From Calocera cornea HHB12733 (taxonomy: Eukaryota; Basidiomycota; Dacrymycetes; Dacrymycetales; Dacrymycetaceae), in NCBI GenBank assembly GCA_001632435.1, contig KV424041.1, forward strand, positions 1 through 64,000: a DNA stretch of 64,000 nt, in the 5' to 3' direction. Every line of letters begins with the position of its first letter. The stretch's first letter is position 1. Shown piece by piece: positions 11,101 through 22,761 of the stretch. Position numbers and translations under genes: made by a program. Under the pieces are notes generated by a model. The model did no database searches and was not told where the DNA came from. It was given only the letters and a program-made list of their open reading frames with translations.

Positions 11101-12292
11101 AAGGGTGGCGGATATCCCAGGGTCGCTGCATGTGGTGTTGTGTGGGCCAGATAAGACACAGGGATTGCTTTGGGCCAGAGTAGAGATGAGGTGGAGGCGC
11201 ATAGTGCACAGGACGTGGAATTGCTCGACCGTGATACGCATCGTGTCTGTGAGCTATGAGATGTCAGCCGTCTCGTCATCAACGCGTCCGACGAGACAAC
11301 CGACCTTATCCGTCCAGTGCTCGTTCTGGGTTGGAGAACGGTTCCATCGCCAGGCAAAAATCTTGGAATAGCTCTTGAATGCAAGGTGCGCGATTTCGAG
11401 GTCATACGCCAAGACGGGGTTCGCGAGGGTAGACGGCTCGAGCTGCGCACGGAAATAGGCGGAGAACTGGCTCCACAGGTCCATGAAAGGCTGGAACAGG
11501 GTGTTCGTCAGTTCCTCCATGACTTTGATCTGGCTTGGGAGCTTCATGGTGGAGAACTCCTTGACAACACCGTGGAGCGCTCGAAGGGATCTGCGCAGCA
11601 CGAGTGTGTTGAGAGGATCGGCTACTCCAGACGCCGATCGAGCATTTGTGCTATTGCTAATCAGCTGCATGAGGTCCGGAACGAGATTCGCCCTGTATTG
11701 AACATTAGGGCCATATAGTTTGCCTACAGGAAGAAGACGCACCAGCGAAGGGGGTAGTCAAAGCGGGCAATCTTCGTGAGAACGATGGTGTTGAGATTGA
11801 ATATCTGTAGCTCGCTTTAGTGTCGTCGGTGAATAGGAAAACAGTGGGACGCACCGAATCAACCGGCTCGTCCATGAACGTCATTGCCAACTGGCGGCAT
11901 TCCGCTTTCTGGGGTTCTGTGAGAAGCCTACACGCTGTCAGTACGGCTCGGCCAGTTCTATCACTGGGTACTCACAGTCGGCTCCGCCAATGGGTGGTCA
12001 TCTCGTTCTTCAACCTGATCATGGCCATCTCCCTGACGGGTACAGGCACTCGCTTCTCCGCTCCGATCTGGTAGATGGCATGGAATGCGCCCTGCTCTTT
12101 CTCCAGCTTCGGGAGGCGCTCGGCGGCGGGCATCATACGCGCCGGATCCTGCGAGCAGGCATCGGAAAGGACCTGATACAGCTGCTGCTGCAGGTCGGGT
12201 GTCCCAGCGACTTCCATTGGTTCGAAATGCGGTAGTTGGGGAGGTGGTGCTCTTCCGGGGGAGACGTTGACGTGGGCAAGGAGGGTATCCAT
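8146..12292 (-). CDS. KAP120: Karyopherin of the Kap120/importin-11 family
   Basis: Importin-beta-type nuclear import receptor. I traced eighteen exons on the minus strand, beginning 12292-11976 and ending 8322-8146. The others run 11927-11855, 11804-11743, 11692-11305, 11253-10944, 10894-10733, 10678-10521, 10471-10230, 10177-9802, 9747-9702, 9651-9578, 9524-9453, 9404-9192, 9142-8957, 8904-8746, 8697-8525 and 8469-8370. All phases agree, giving about 1,095 residues. The N terminus carries the importin-N pattern (VREMAMIRLKNEMTTHWR). The family-specific block RPEDLQKWESEPEEWFI lies near residue 460, as in importin-11. The protein ends YKYLGIIG. It is divergent with SLX4 (promoters share 12293-12712) and convergent with PEX2. 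Confidence 0.88.
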
Positions 12293-12712
12293 GGCGGGGG
12301 ACGCTTATATGCGTTGGTGAGGAAAGCCAGCGGCGGGCCGAAAAACGGGAGCCCGTTGATGGTCGTCGCCGTGTCGAGTGCAGATGCCACCTACCCGGGG
12401 CCGCCCTCTTTTTTGGATTGGATGGCCCTCTTCGGTATAGGGTCTGTGTGGTGATCCCCAGACGGAGGCAGATTTTGACTTGATCATGTCGTCAGACGCG
12501 TCCTCCGAACCAGACGCGTCTTGTCTTCTCCGTGTTCCGTTGATATTGCTGCGTCTCTTCTTCCTTCCGCTCTACTCCGTCCTAGTCTGGCGCTCCTCTC
12601 AGCCCTGGTAAGGCGTTGCCCGATACCCTTCTTGTCTGCTTGCATTTCTTATCGCACTGTATCAACCGTCTTGCCATTGAAATATCCCGCACATGTCCAT
12701 TCTGGGGAGAGG

Positions 12713-14834
12713 ATGCAGCAAGTCACGCGACAACTCTCAATTCTGCTGAAAGAACAGGAAAACGCGCCAATCATGCTCCCCGTTGCCCAACATGGAGAAG
12801 ACCCTATGGACGAGATCATTGAAGACTCTGAACCTGAGCGGGAAGAGAAACGCCGCCAGTTGAAGGCGGCAAGAAAGGCTGTTGAGAGCCGCCAAACGCC
12901 TCCACTGGGCGCGGTTCCGCTCAATATACAGCCCGCTGATCGTCAAGGGCACGCCCCGACAGCACCAACCGGACGTAAGCAGTTCTTTGATCATGACGAA
13001 GCATATTTGACCTTAGGTACCTAGAAGCTCCCCAACGACTGGATGACTCACCCGCCCCACTCATCTTGAACTCGACCGAGGATCTTGCTGCTGACACAGC
13101 CCCCGATGTCACCTGCACAACATTGCCTTCTTTTGATGAGCTCGTCCTTCCGGAAGCGACAGACCCTGCAGCGACCGGCGGATCGGAGGAGGAGGACGAT
13201 CCCTCCGTTATTGTGATGGAGTCCACACGCCCGCTGAGCTTTGCCAACTTCGCGTACAAGCCGACCTCCGCCGCCAGGAACGGGCGCGCCTCTTCGCCCA
13301 TCTCCGTCGCATCTTCGGTGTCTTCCGCCAGGGCGCGCCCTATGTCAACTTCGGCAACAACCTCGAAATGGCTCAACTGCCCGCTGCCGGAGACCAAGAT
13401 GAAGATGGTCACGAAATGTCCTTGTTGTGATCTATCTTGGACGGCGAGGAAATCGAGCCAGATGAAGTGGGAGCATATCGCAAGATGCGCAAAGAAGAAC
13501 GACTTCATGTTGGAGATGGTCCAAGACAACTTGGAGCAGCAGCTGGAGGCAGCTGGTGCGAATGCCGAGGCCGAGGTCAAGCCGAAGAAGAGGAACAAGT
13601 CGGCGCCGGAGCAGAAGGAAGAGCCTCCCAAACCGGATACCTTATTGGAAAGGGTAACTCACCAAGCCGCGCCACCCAGACGCACAAAGAAGCAGAACAT
13701 CGCCGCTACCGTTCAGAACATCTCTCAAGCGCAGCAGGTCATTGCTGAGAAAGCTCGCGATCTACTTTCTGTAGCCGAACCTCCTCCTGCGGTCGCCATG
13801 GAGGCAACAGGCGCAGAGGACTCTCCAGTTGCCCACTTCGGGCCACAGGAGGCTACGTCGTCCGGCGCATTCCTTCCCCCGGCGACTCAAGCCTTTGCTC
13901 CGAGCAAGCTTGGTGGAGCATCCAGGGGTCGCAGTCTGTTTGGCGGTCCCTCACTTCTGGAGAAACCGACGGTCCCAAGCGTGAGTATCTTATCCGCGCA
14001 TATGATCCGTGCTGAAACTCTGCAGGCCATTCGTTCTGATCCGTCTCTCATTGCACCCGTCCCTCTCAATCAAACCAGCTCAAACGACCCTCTCCCTTCG
14101 GCAGCCCAACCCGACCAAGCAAACGCGTCCAATAGCACTCTCGATCTCATTACCCCCCCAACCTCAGTAACTCGGAAGCGCCGCAACTCTTCGCCAAAGA
14201 AACGACTCTCGCTACGCCAGATTGTACGACAAGAAGACAGCATACAAGACAGTGACAGTGACGCCTCGTCATCGGGAAGCGGCTGGGAGGACGAAGCGGG
14301 ATGGGGCGCAGATGCGGTGTTGCAGTGGGATGGCTCGGCAAGCGACGGCTCGACATCGTCTTCCGTAGCGCTCTCGAAGACGGCTGGGAAGGCAAAGCGG
14401 AAGAGTAAGAGCCCAAAGCCGGATGAGGAAGTGATCGATGAGCAGCCCAAGAAACGAGGTCGCAAGAAGAAACCTCCAAAGGAGGTAGAGCCAAAGATGA
14501 CTGAGGAAGAGACGGTCGAGATTATTGAAAAGGAGTTGAGGGCGATGATTGAGGGTGACGAGGAGCTTTACTTGCGAATATTGCGATACGAAGTTAGTGA
14601 TCCTCTTGTCGACAACCTTGCGTGACTGACGCGCCTCAGCCTATGAAGTTTGACTACCTATTGAAGCGAGCCCTTGACCGCGGGTTGCCGGAGCGAAAGC
14701 TGAAATACCGGTTACGGGTATTCTTGGATAAACAAGTGAGCAGTTTACATTTGCTTCATTGTCCGGCTAACAGACAGCTGTAGTGTATCAACTTCTACAC
14801 TGCTGAACCAACCGGGACCCGGAGACGGTATTGA
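12713..14834 (+). CDS. SLX4: SLX4-like structure-specific endonuclease scaffold
   Basis: SLX4 scaffolds the SLX1 nuclease that cuts branched DNA. Exons 12713-12974, 13025-14592, 14640-14735 and 14784-14834 close in frame (658 aa). The C terminus matches the conserved SLX1-binding domain: ELYLRILRYE spliced to PMKFDYLLKRALDRG, then LRVFLDKQCINFY. A zinc-finger-like motif (CPCC, then HIARC) near residue 200 resembles a UBZ finger. The middle is low-complexity with Ser-, Lys- and acid-rich stretches, as is usual for this poorly conserved family. The start is uncertain: an ATG at 12486 opens a short frame that could be an extra 5' exon. Confidence 0.82.
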
Positions 14835-14995
14835 TACTCTTCGAATCTCACACGCGACCCATGTAGCGATATCCAGTTACGATTGCAGTGTGTGTGTTCT
14901 GTACACTACTCATCCAATACAACATAAAGTCTTTGATGAATGCGGTGTGCAGGTATCTCGATGTGGAGTGTAGAGAAGCTATAAGTTAGAACATG

Positions 14996-15925
14996 TCATT
15001 CCTCGGTCAGATCAATCGCCATGTTCTCCTTCGCGCTGCCGAGCCTCAGCGATCCCTGCACCTTGCTCTCAACAATATTGTACTTCCACTCTGGCTGTCG
15101 CTTCTCCAGCCTGACACTGTCCATAATCCATTCAGGCGTTACAATATGTACCTTTCTCCCGTTGGAGTCCAAGTGCTTCTGGGTCTTTGATGCGCTGAGA
15201 GGCATGCTGGTGATAATATGCGTAGTGTCACCGCCAGCGACGTATCTGGCATCTTTTGTCAGCACATTTTTTTCTCTCCAAGTCGCTCAAATAACGCACC
15301 GACAACGCCCCCCTCCTATCCCAACAATGCGCTTCACCTCCAAATCTGTCGTCCCCTTCATAAACCCATTCACATACACCACGCAGCCCTTGAACACATC
15401 GTTCTCCTTCCCTCTCTCCTGGGCCTGGTCGCGCAGCTTGGAATTCCGGCTCTTGAAGTAAAGCTGACTTCGTCTGCCTTCAGCACGCTGGTGGCCGGTG
15501 GCGACGGACGAGGTTGGCTCGCAGCGCTGGTACGCGGAGCTGTGGGTGATCGGGTTCTTCTCGGACGTGAGTGAGTTGAGGATATGGTCACGCAGGGGCT
15601 TCTGTAAAGGTGCAGACAAAGTCCCAGGCAGATCGAGAGATACTGTAGTTGAAGCACTTGAGGGGTTGGCCGCAGCAGCGCGGACGGGGGCTAACAGCCT
15701 AACCAGCGAAAACATCAGAACAGTCACACCTGAGACACTTTCAAATACGCACTTGTCGGCTCGCGCCTTGCCCTGAGCAACCTCCCGACGACGCTCCTTG
15801 TCCGTCTTTGCTCCTATGGGAGGCGCGAACGGGTTGAAGCGCAATGCCTGCCGCTTTTCGCCGATGTTGCTGTTGAACGCGCCGCGTGCGCCGCCTGGTT
15901 TGGTGCGGTAGAGGAACTTGTCCAT
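14996..15925 (-). CDS. Stand-alone REV1-type BRCT-domain protein with a SUMO-interaction-like tail
   Basis: Two exons, roughly 15925-15307 and 15261-14996, encode a protein of about 290 residues. The first exon starts MDKFLYRTKPGG and later has YFKSRNSKLRDQ and FKGCVVYVNGF. The second has GGDTTHIITSMPLS and VHIVTPEWIMDSV. Together they form one BRCT fold most like that of REV1, the translesion polymerase scaffold. No polymerase domain follows: the protein stops after AIDLTEE, a sequence like a SUMO-interaction motif. The converging SLX4 gene ends only about 160 bp away, so there is no room for more coding sequence. A role in DNA damage response is inference. The splice site between the exons is approximate. 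Confidence 0.72.
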
Positions 15926-16476
15926 GGAGGATATGAGCAGATACCGCAAAGTGAAAGATAGCAGAATCAAGTATTAACAGATGAGAAGAGTGAATGAGAG
16001 AGTGAGAAGAGAAGAAGTCACGAGAGAGAGTATGTACAGGCGATGGTAGTTGATGTTGGACGTGCCAGTACTGCGTCCCTGGCCGCGGGCACCGTACCAC
16101 GAACATGACGCGCGCGCCAGCACGAGGGTCGTGTCTGATTTCTTTCTCACGTAAGCCTGACTAAGCAGCTGAATTGGAAGGCTAAATTGCTTCTCCGAAG
16201 CAAGAAACCCTTGGATTCCCAACATTCTGCTAGTGTGCTGACCGCTATCTATGACCCTTGCGCAGCCCGAAAGTTCTTCCTCGACTGCATAGACCGGATA
16301 TCATCAGTGACTCTTCTCCTGGACATCATGCACATGCATCAGCGGAAGCTGAAAACCGACTCGTAGAACAGGATTACATAAACCTGCTATCGCAGCTCAT
16401 GTTTCTGCGTCTACCATTTTTCAGCTCGCGACGTGCTGGATCCCGACGGTCACTTGCTCTTGCTTCCCAATACAGA
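15926..16476. promoter_or_regulatory. Divergent promoter, BRCT gene and folylpolyglutamate synthase
   Basis: This 551-bp spacer separates two divergent starts. A GA-rich stretch (GAGAGAG runs at 15990-16030 on the plus strand) lies near the BRCT gene. I see no further gene or recognisable operator. Confidence 0.5.
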
Positions 16477-18340
16477 ATGTCCTCGAGGACTTACGCGGTA
16501 CGCCACAGGTGTGAAGGAAGGGCAGGGTCTAATTGAAACGCAGGACGCAATCGACCAATTGAACTCTCTTCAATCTAATGCCGCAACTATAGAAGCGATA
16601 AGGGCGTCCGGCAAGCCTAATAACGATGCGACTGTGACCGAAATGCAAGAGTACCTGAAGAGAATAGGGTACACAGTGAGTTTACTCATGGTTGTATTGC
16701 TTGGAGAACTCACATTGCCTAGCCGGATGATCTTAACAAACTGAATGTTATTCATGTTACGGGAACAAAGGGCAAGGGCTCAACCTGCGCCTTTGTCGAC
16801 TCGGTGCTCCGCCATGCTAAACCAAACTGGAAGATTGGTAACGTGACTCATATTCCGGGATGAAAGGAAACTGATTTCGAGTAGGACTGTTCACCTCCCC
16901 GCATCTTGTGGCTGTCCGCGAGAGGATACGTATCAATGGAGTGCCGATCTCGGAGGAGGAGTTCGCAAAGTACTTCTTCGAAGTCTGGGACAAGCTAGAG
17001 GCGAACCCAGAGGTAGTGCCTCTCCACTGGAACAGACCTGTACAAGCTGATTTGAACTCGACAGAGGGCAAACCCGGCTACAGCGCCAAAGCCGATGTAC
17101 TTCCGATATATGACTCTGATGGCTTTCCATACGTTCCTGTCCCTCGGGGTATGTGAGGTCGTACTCTGACATGTCCATGCACTCATAAGTCCAGGTCGAT
17201 GCTACGATTCTGGAAGTCGGAATCGGAGGATTGTACGACTGCACGAACGTGGTTCCTAAGCCGCTCGCCACCGGCGTTGCCTCGCTCGGCATCGACCACG
17301 TCTTCATCCTTGGCAACACCCTCGGCCAGATTGCCTGGCAGAAGGGCGGTATATTCAAAGAAGGTGTTCCGGCGTTCACGGTGCCGCAGCCTGAGGAAGG
17401 CTTGGAAGGTCTGAAGAAGCAAGCTGTGGATCGAAAGGCGTCCTCGTTCACTGTCGTTCCGGTTATCCCGGAAGTGGCGGAGCTCAAGCTTGGACTCGCT
17501 GGCGTGCACCAGAAGCAGAACGCAAGCCTGGCGCTGAATCTCGCTCAGGCTGCAATTAAAGGTACCGGAGACAAAGAGGCGGACCTTCTGAAGCTGCCTC
17601 TTTCTGAGACGGTCAAGACGGCTCTGGTGAACGCCAAGTGGCCTGGTCGTTGCCAGGAGGTTCCCGATCCCAAGGATCCGAAGACGACATGGTTCCTGGA
17701 CGGTGCACACACCATCGAGAGTCTCACAGCGTGCATGGAGTGGTATGCTGATACCGGAATTGGTCTGAGACAGTACGAGTGTCGCTACGATTATAATTTG
17801 GCCGCTAATTTCGAGATTAGATGTACGCCTGTCCGTATTCTCATTTTCAACAGCACAAATGGCCGGTCTGGAACGACTCTGCTTGGAGCACTCCTGTCTA
17901 CCGCTGCGAGTCAGCTCAAGAAACTGCAGCGAGTTGAGGTGGAGCCGACTCTGAAGGACGGCTTTTTCGATCATGTCATCTTCTGCACGAACGTTACGTA
18001 TTCAGACGGTGCCTTCAAAGGGGGTCAGTCGCATCGTAAAAGAGGCAATCACCATCGTCATGCTAATATGCTTCCAGATCTGACGTCCAAAGTCCTTACG
18101 CAGACAGACCTATCTGGGCTCAAGACGCAGCACGAGCTCGCCGATGCGTGGAAAGCGATTGTGCCTGACTTCGCGGCTGAGAACATCCACATCCTTCCAT
18201 CAGTCCAAGATTCCGTGGTGCTTGCGCGTTCATTAGAGAGTCCGGGAGGAGAGAAGGACGTCGTTGTTGCAGGGAGTCTGCATCTTGTAGGGGCCACGAT
18301 CGAGGTTGCTGGCTTGTCGGACACAGTCTTCAGCGTGTGA
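16477..18340 (+). CDS. MET7: Folylpolyglutamate synthase
   Basis: This enzyme adds glutamates to folates, retaining them in cytosol and mitochondria. Exons 16477-16497, 16544-16675, 16723-16837, 16885-17039, 17092-17148, 17195-17772, 17821-18023 and 18078-18340 close to 507 residues. Signatures: DAIDQLNSLQSN at the N terminus; the P-loop VTGTKGKGSTCAF; GLFTSPHLVAVRERIRING; YFRYMTLMAFHTF; LEVGIGGLYDCTNVV; the linker WFLDGAHTIESL; and a C-terminal domain ending in an AGSLHLVGA motif. The short first exon (7 codons) follows from the splice needed to reach DAIDQL. A mitochondrial presequence is not obvious with this start. Length fits fungal FPGS. Confidence 0.93.
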
Positions 18341-18756
18341 GGTACGGAGGGAGAGTTAATGCCGCGGTCATCTCCACATACCATCAGCGGCGACCTAGAT
18401 ATCTGGATGGGCTCAACCCCATCTGCACGCATCTCATGTAGCATCTATACAGGACAGCAAATCAAATAGAGTCAATCTTCAAGAATCTCCGAGCACCAGG
18501 ACCATGTGCCGAAGAAGGCAAACCCCGCTTCCCCGCATCCGCTTGGGCGCGTCATGGTCCTCATGACCCTGCGTCTTACCCATGTCTTCCCTCGACATCA
18601 CCAGAATGGTACATCTTCGGCCGGTCTGTAACTTTCCATATGGGCTAACGTCAGATGAGGGAGGCCATAGAAGGTCAATTTGGGTACATAATACACTGGA
18701 AACGGGCACCCAAGGGATGAATGCTGGCTCGAACGTCTTACGCCGATCTTCTCACC
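18341..18756. other. Intergenic, no gene seen
   Basis: 416 bp between folylpolyglutamate synthase and the epimerase. Open frames are short and unlike any family I know. It presumably contains the 3' UTR of the former and the promoter of the latter. Confidence 0.5.
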
Positions 18757-20088
18757 ATGGCTCGACTCCTGGCAATAATCGTATTGCTTACAGCGCCAAT
18801 CATATGCGCTGCTGCAAGCTTGACTCGGGTAGGATTGAAGAGATGGAGTGATGACGAGCATCCATTCGATACGGTCACGATCGAAGGACCAGATGGCAGT
18901 ATCAGGTCGAGGCATCTCAGCCTCGGGGCCACGACCATTAACATGTGGGTACCGGACAAATATGGCCAAATGAGAGATCTTGTCGCTGGATATGACAACC
19001 TGGTAAATTGCTCACTGATGTGTCTACGAATGGTGTCTGATGACTGTGAACAGACGATGTACTTGAATGGGACGCGATACTTCGGCCCCGTTGTTGGCCG
19101 GTACGCGAATCGTATCAAAAATGGTAAGCTTTATACCTCACTTGAGTTTGACCCAATCTAAACTCAGGATAGGAACTTTCTCTATTCCTCCCACCAGATA
19201 TACTCCTACCAGTGGGCCCAATGTGTACCATATCCCGACAAACGAGAACAATGGCGCCGATACCTTGCATGGTGTAAGCATGCTCCAGCTTCATCCTTCT
19301 CCATCTCTAACGTTGCTCAGGGCATCGATGGCTTTGATCATCGTACCTGGGTAATTGATGCCCAAACATCAAATAGTGTAACCTACAGCTACGTCGATCC
19401 CGACGGACGTGAAGGGTTCCCTGGTACCGTGACGACCTACGTGACGTATACACTGCACAATGGTTCCACATGGAGCTTCAAGATGTCCGCCAGCGCAGAC
19501 AGCGCGACGCCCATCCTTCTCTCGAGCCACGACTACTGGAACTTCGACGCATGGAACGAGAGCACCTCCATCATGAACTACACCCTCCAGCTGTCCGGCT
19601 CGAGGGTCATCGAGACTGACGGGATCCTCGTCCCCACCGGCGGGCTGCAAGATGTGAGCGGGACGGCGTACGACTTCCGCACGGCGCGCACAATCGGGAG
19701 CATGTTCAACGACACGGCCGGGTTCTGCGGGACGGGCTGCGAGGGGTACGATACCTGCTGGATATACGACGATGTCCCGGGCAGGGGTGCAGAGCCGAAG
19801 ATGTCCGTGTGGAGCGGCAACTCGGGCATCCGCCTGGACATCTGGTCGAACCAGCCCGCGGCGCAGGTGTATACATGCAACGGCATCCAGACGGCTAACG
19901 TGACCATGCCGCGCAAGGCGGACCAGGGCGGCCCTGGTGCAGTATACGAGAACCACTCGTGCATGGTGATCGAACAGGAGGGGTGGATCGACGCGATCAA
20001 CAACCCGCAGTGGGGGCAGGACCAGATCTACGGCCCCGGAAGGGGCTATCTCTGGACGAGCACGTACAGGTTCTCTATCCAGCAGTAG
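18757..20088 (+). CDS. Secreted aldose 1-epimerase (galactose mutarotase family)
   Basis: Interconverts alpha and beta anomers of aldoses. Exons 18757-19002, 19054-19123, 19173-19273 and 19321-20088 close to 394 residues. The start gives a hydrophobic signal peptide of about 20 residues (MARLLAIIVLLTAPIICAAA). Family features follow: LGATTINMWVP, VVGRYANRIKNG, NNGADTLHGG, DGFDHRTW and SSHDYWNF with the catalytic-type histidine. Several N-glycosylation sequons (for example NGS, NES, NDT) and paired cysteines (CGTGCEGYDTC) fit an extracellular protein. The expected catalytic glutamate probably lies in VIEQEGWID near the C terminus. The substrate sugar cannot be told from sequence. Confidence 0.88.
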
Positions 20089-20138
20089 TGAGTGCAGGGG
20101 ATCATGTATTGCTACAATATGCGGGAATGAAAAGGGTA

Positions 20139-21601
20139 TCATAGCTCTTCCTCATCCGTCATCTCGTCCAACTCGTCAAGCCCGCCGTGTCGGTCGTAGC
20201 CGTCCGCCTTCTCCCATGTCCGCCCATTGGTGTACGGCACGACCCGTAATGGTAACATTATTGCGTAGATAGGGCTATCCCAGCGTCAGCGATGAGCTGC
20301 TCAATTTGAGGAGGTTGAACGTACTATTCATCCAGATTGAAGAACATCCACAGATTGCGTTTCCAGCCAAGATCAAAGCAGTTGACAAACCTCGTCCCGC
20401 GCTCCTTCGTCAGCCGCCGGTACGCGTCATTGTCGTAGTTCTCCACCGTCGTCTCGCCGAGCATGACGAGCCGTAGGTGCCAGAGGAGCATTATGAGGAC
20501 TGCGACGCTGAGCACACCCGCAAGGATGTAGATGAGGATGAAGGGCGTGCGGCCCGGCCAGTATGGCCACTGGGTGGCGGGTCAGCTTGCGTTGGAGGAG
20601 AGAAGTGGGGGAGGGACTCACGTCTTCGAAGAAGTCGAGGGAGAGGAAGAAGTAGGGATAGCCGAAAGTGCAGAAGCAGGCACAGGCGAGGACGAAGTAT
20701 GCCCTGCAGCAGCCGTAAGGACAGGCTGATCAGACATCTGAACTTGGACTCACATGAAGAGAACGAAATGGCGCTCGTTCCGTAAGCCCACGCATTGGTT
20801 TATCCCTGCACAACGTTTCATCAGATACATAATCGGCACCGCAGCTGGTATACGTACACTAGAGAGAAGGTCAGAGAATCACATTGAGGCAGTAATAACG
20901 ACTTACTGGACAGTGATGATCATACTTTAGGATGTCCCTCCTACAAACCCTACAATGATGCGCTCTCTGTCCCATCATCATCAGCTCTCATCTCTTCCCA
21001 CACGACTAAGCACACACCTCCGGCCTCATCCCCCCGCATTTCTTGCACCTCCTCTCCCTCGGCTTGCCTCTCAACAGACGCTCGCTCTGCCCCTCTTCAG
21101 CCGTCACCTCCCCTCCCCCTCCGCCTACCTCGTCTACCCCATCTCCATCCTTCCCCGCTCCTCCCCTCGCATTCCCATACCCCTCCCTCGGCGCCCTCCC
21201 CAGCCTCCGCTCCCTCCTAGGAGCCCACCACCACCCACTCGTATCGAGTGGCGCGCGGTCGTCTGCAAAGCCCGGGGAGACGGTGCACGCGAGGTAGTAG
21301 TGCCCGAAGAGGTTTGCGGCTACGAGGAGGCAGAAGGGGACTGTTATGAGCCATAGCGGGAGGCGGGGGGCTACGACGCCGACTGTATGCGCACATCCAT
21401 ATTAGTACTGCGTTGGAGGTGATGATAATAGTGAGAGTGAGTGTTGGGGAGAGACGCACAGAAGACGATCGCTCCGCCGCCCATGAGCAGCCAAGCAAAG
21501 GCGATGAACACGGGCCCGGCGGCGCCGGTGAGCCAGTCGCCAAAGTGCTCGACGCGCTTGAAGCAGCGGAAGACGAGGGTGGAGGCTACGCGGAGAGACA
21601 T
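20139..21601 (-). CDS. DHHC-type protein S-acyltransferase
   Basis: Membrane palmitoyltransferase with the order TM, TM, zinc-binding DHHC domain, TM, TM, TTxE. The first exon (from 21601) and the second (ending near 21020) supply two hydrophobic segments and a long Gly/Arg-rich cytosolic loop. The cysteine-rich domain is assembled from CKKCGGMRPE, RAHHCRVCRRDILKYDHHCP and WINQCVGLRNERHFV. The tryptophan codon after DHHCP needs a one-nucleotide exon at 20858 (see findings). Two more TM segments, TTVENYDND and a conserved tail FDLGWKRNLWMFF follow. The protein ends in an acidic tail (DEMTDEEEL) at 20139. It looks like the fungal Pfa3/Pfa4 group; the subfamily is not certain. It is convergent with the epimerase, 50 bp apart. 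Confidence 0.87.
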
Positions 21602-21884
21602 GGCATTATCCAGCTGGGGTGGGGGTATGGTGGTCGAAGGAGAGAGAGAGGGTGGGTGGTCGGGATTGGGCGCTCACGAGACGGGAACAGGAATGTGTGT
21701 GGTAGGGGAGGGGTTTGCTGCGCCCTGAGCGTCATCGGGCGACGCGGTCTCGCCCTACTAACCGTCCACCACCAAGCCCTTCCTCCAAGTACAGTATACC
21801 CACTCCGCTTCCCCGCTCCGGCTGCAGCTAGAACATCTCTTTCCTCTTTCTGCTAGAGACAGCCCGGACATCCCCTTCAGTAGC
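21602..21884. promoter_or_regulatory. Divergent promoter, DHHC acyltransferase and Med18
   Basis: A 283-bp spacer between divergent start codons containing a GGGTGGGGG/GAGAGAG-rich stretch near 21620-21650 and pyrimidine-rich DNA just before the Med18 start. No gene is visible. Confidence 0.45.
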
Positions 21885-22761
21885 ATGTCAACAGGCCCGA
21901 ACCACCCGTTCGAGGTCTCCCTCTCCGGCAGCTTCACCGGCTCGCCGCAAGCAGTGCTCGACCGGCTCTCGCTCCACTGCGCGCAGTGCAAGCCGCTGCA
22001 CATGCGCGAGGTCGTGCTCGAGCCGCGCTACTGGGACGGGCCGGGGGAGGGGGTCCTGCTGCGGTGCAGGAGGGAGGAGGGGAGGTGGTGCGTCCCTGCT
22101 TCCCTACATCCTTTACTTTATCCTGCCACTTCATTCTTTGCGAGTTCTGCGCCCGTGCTGCATGCTGACCCAAGGTCTAGGAGCCTATGCGCACTCATGA
22201 AGCCGGAACCTGAGCGCCTATACACCGACGTGACGGTCCGCGCGGCCATCTACAGCTTTGTGCACTCGGGCGACGCGCTCGCCTTCGCCTCCGGCCTGGG
22301 TTACAAGTGCGTCTCCCAACCTTGCCTTTTCCATTCCCATTTCCATATTCCTGCCTTCAGGCATTCAAGCTTTATATTACGGTGTTACAACGCCCCTTCG
22401 TGACTGTCTGCGGGGTAACCTGATGCTGAGGATGATGTGATTGCGGCGCGTAGAAGGAAGACGGAGCTCTGGCGGAAAGGGCATACGTTCTATCGCGGCG
22501 AGCTGGTCATACATGTGTTCAGGAGCGAGGCGGTGCGTCATCCCTTCCTTTCCCTGCCACCTTCTGACACTCCATTTTGCCCAGGTCGACTCCCACTCGA
22601 ACCTGCCCATCCCGCCGCACCGCGAAGCGCCGTACGAAGTTGAAGTGAAGAGCGCGCCCAGCAAGCACGGCGAGACGCCCATCGCGGGCGTGATCGAGGA
22701 GGTTGTGGAGATCCGGACGCTGCTCAAGGGATTGGTCGATCTGGAGAGGGCGGATTTGTGA
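21885..22761 (+). CDS. MED18: Mediator complex subunit 18-like protein
   Basis: Med18 (Srb5 in yeast) is a head-module subunit of Mediator acting on RNA polymerase II. Exons 21885-22087, 22175-22306, 22454-22532 and 22585-22761 close to 196 residues. The sequence begins with FEVSLSGSFTG and continues through CAQCKPLHMREVVLEPR, VTVRAAIYSFVHSGDA, LGYK, ELWRKGHTFYRGELVIHVFR and a helical end IEEVVEIRTLLKGLVDL. This matches the Med18 fold pattern (a large internal beta barrel with G-x-x-F and I-x-V strands). Assignment rests on these patterns and on length; the family is poorly conserved. The 147-nt third intron is long for this genome and could hide a small exon. Confidence 0.7.

Noticed and set aside
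11692..11804. Apparent frameshift or 19-nt intron in the importin gene
   Set aside because: Rereading the run of five guanines at about 11750-11754 gives a normal 50-bp intron and the expected DYPLRW.
16885..17200. Apparent deletion in folylpolyglutamate synthase before LEVGIGG
   Set aside because: Two GT-AG introns (17040-17091 and 17149-17194) restore the missing PMYFRYMTLMAFHTF segment in frame.
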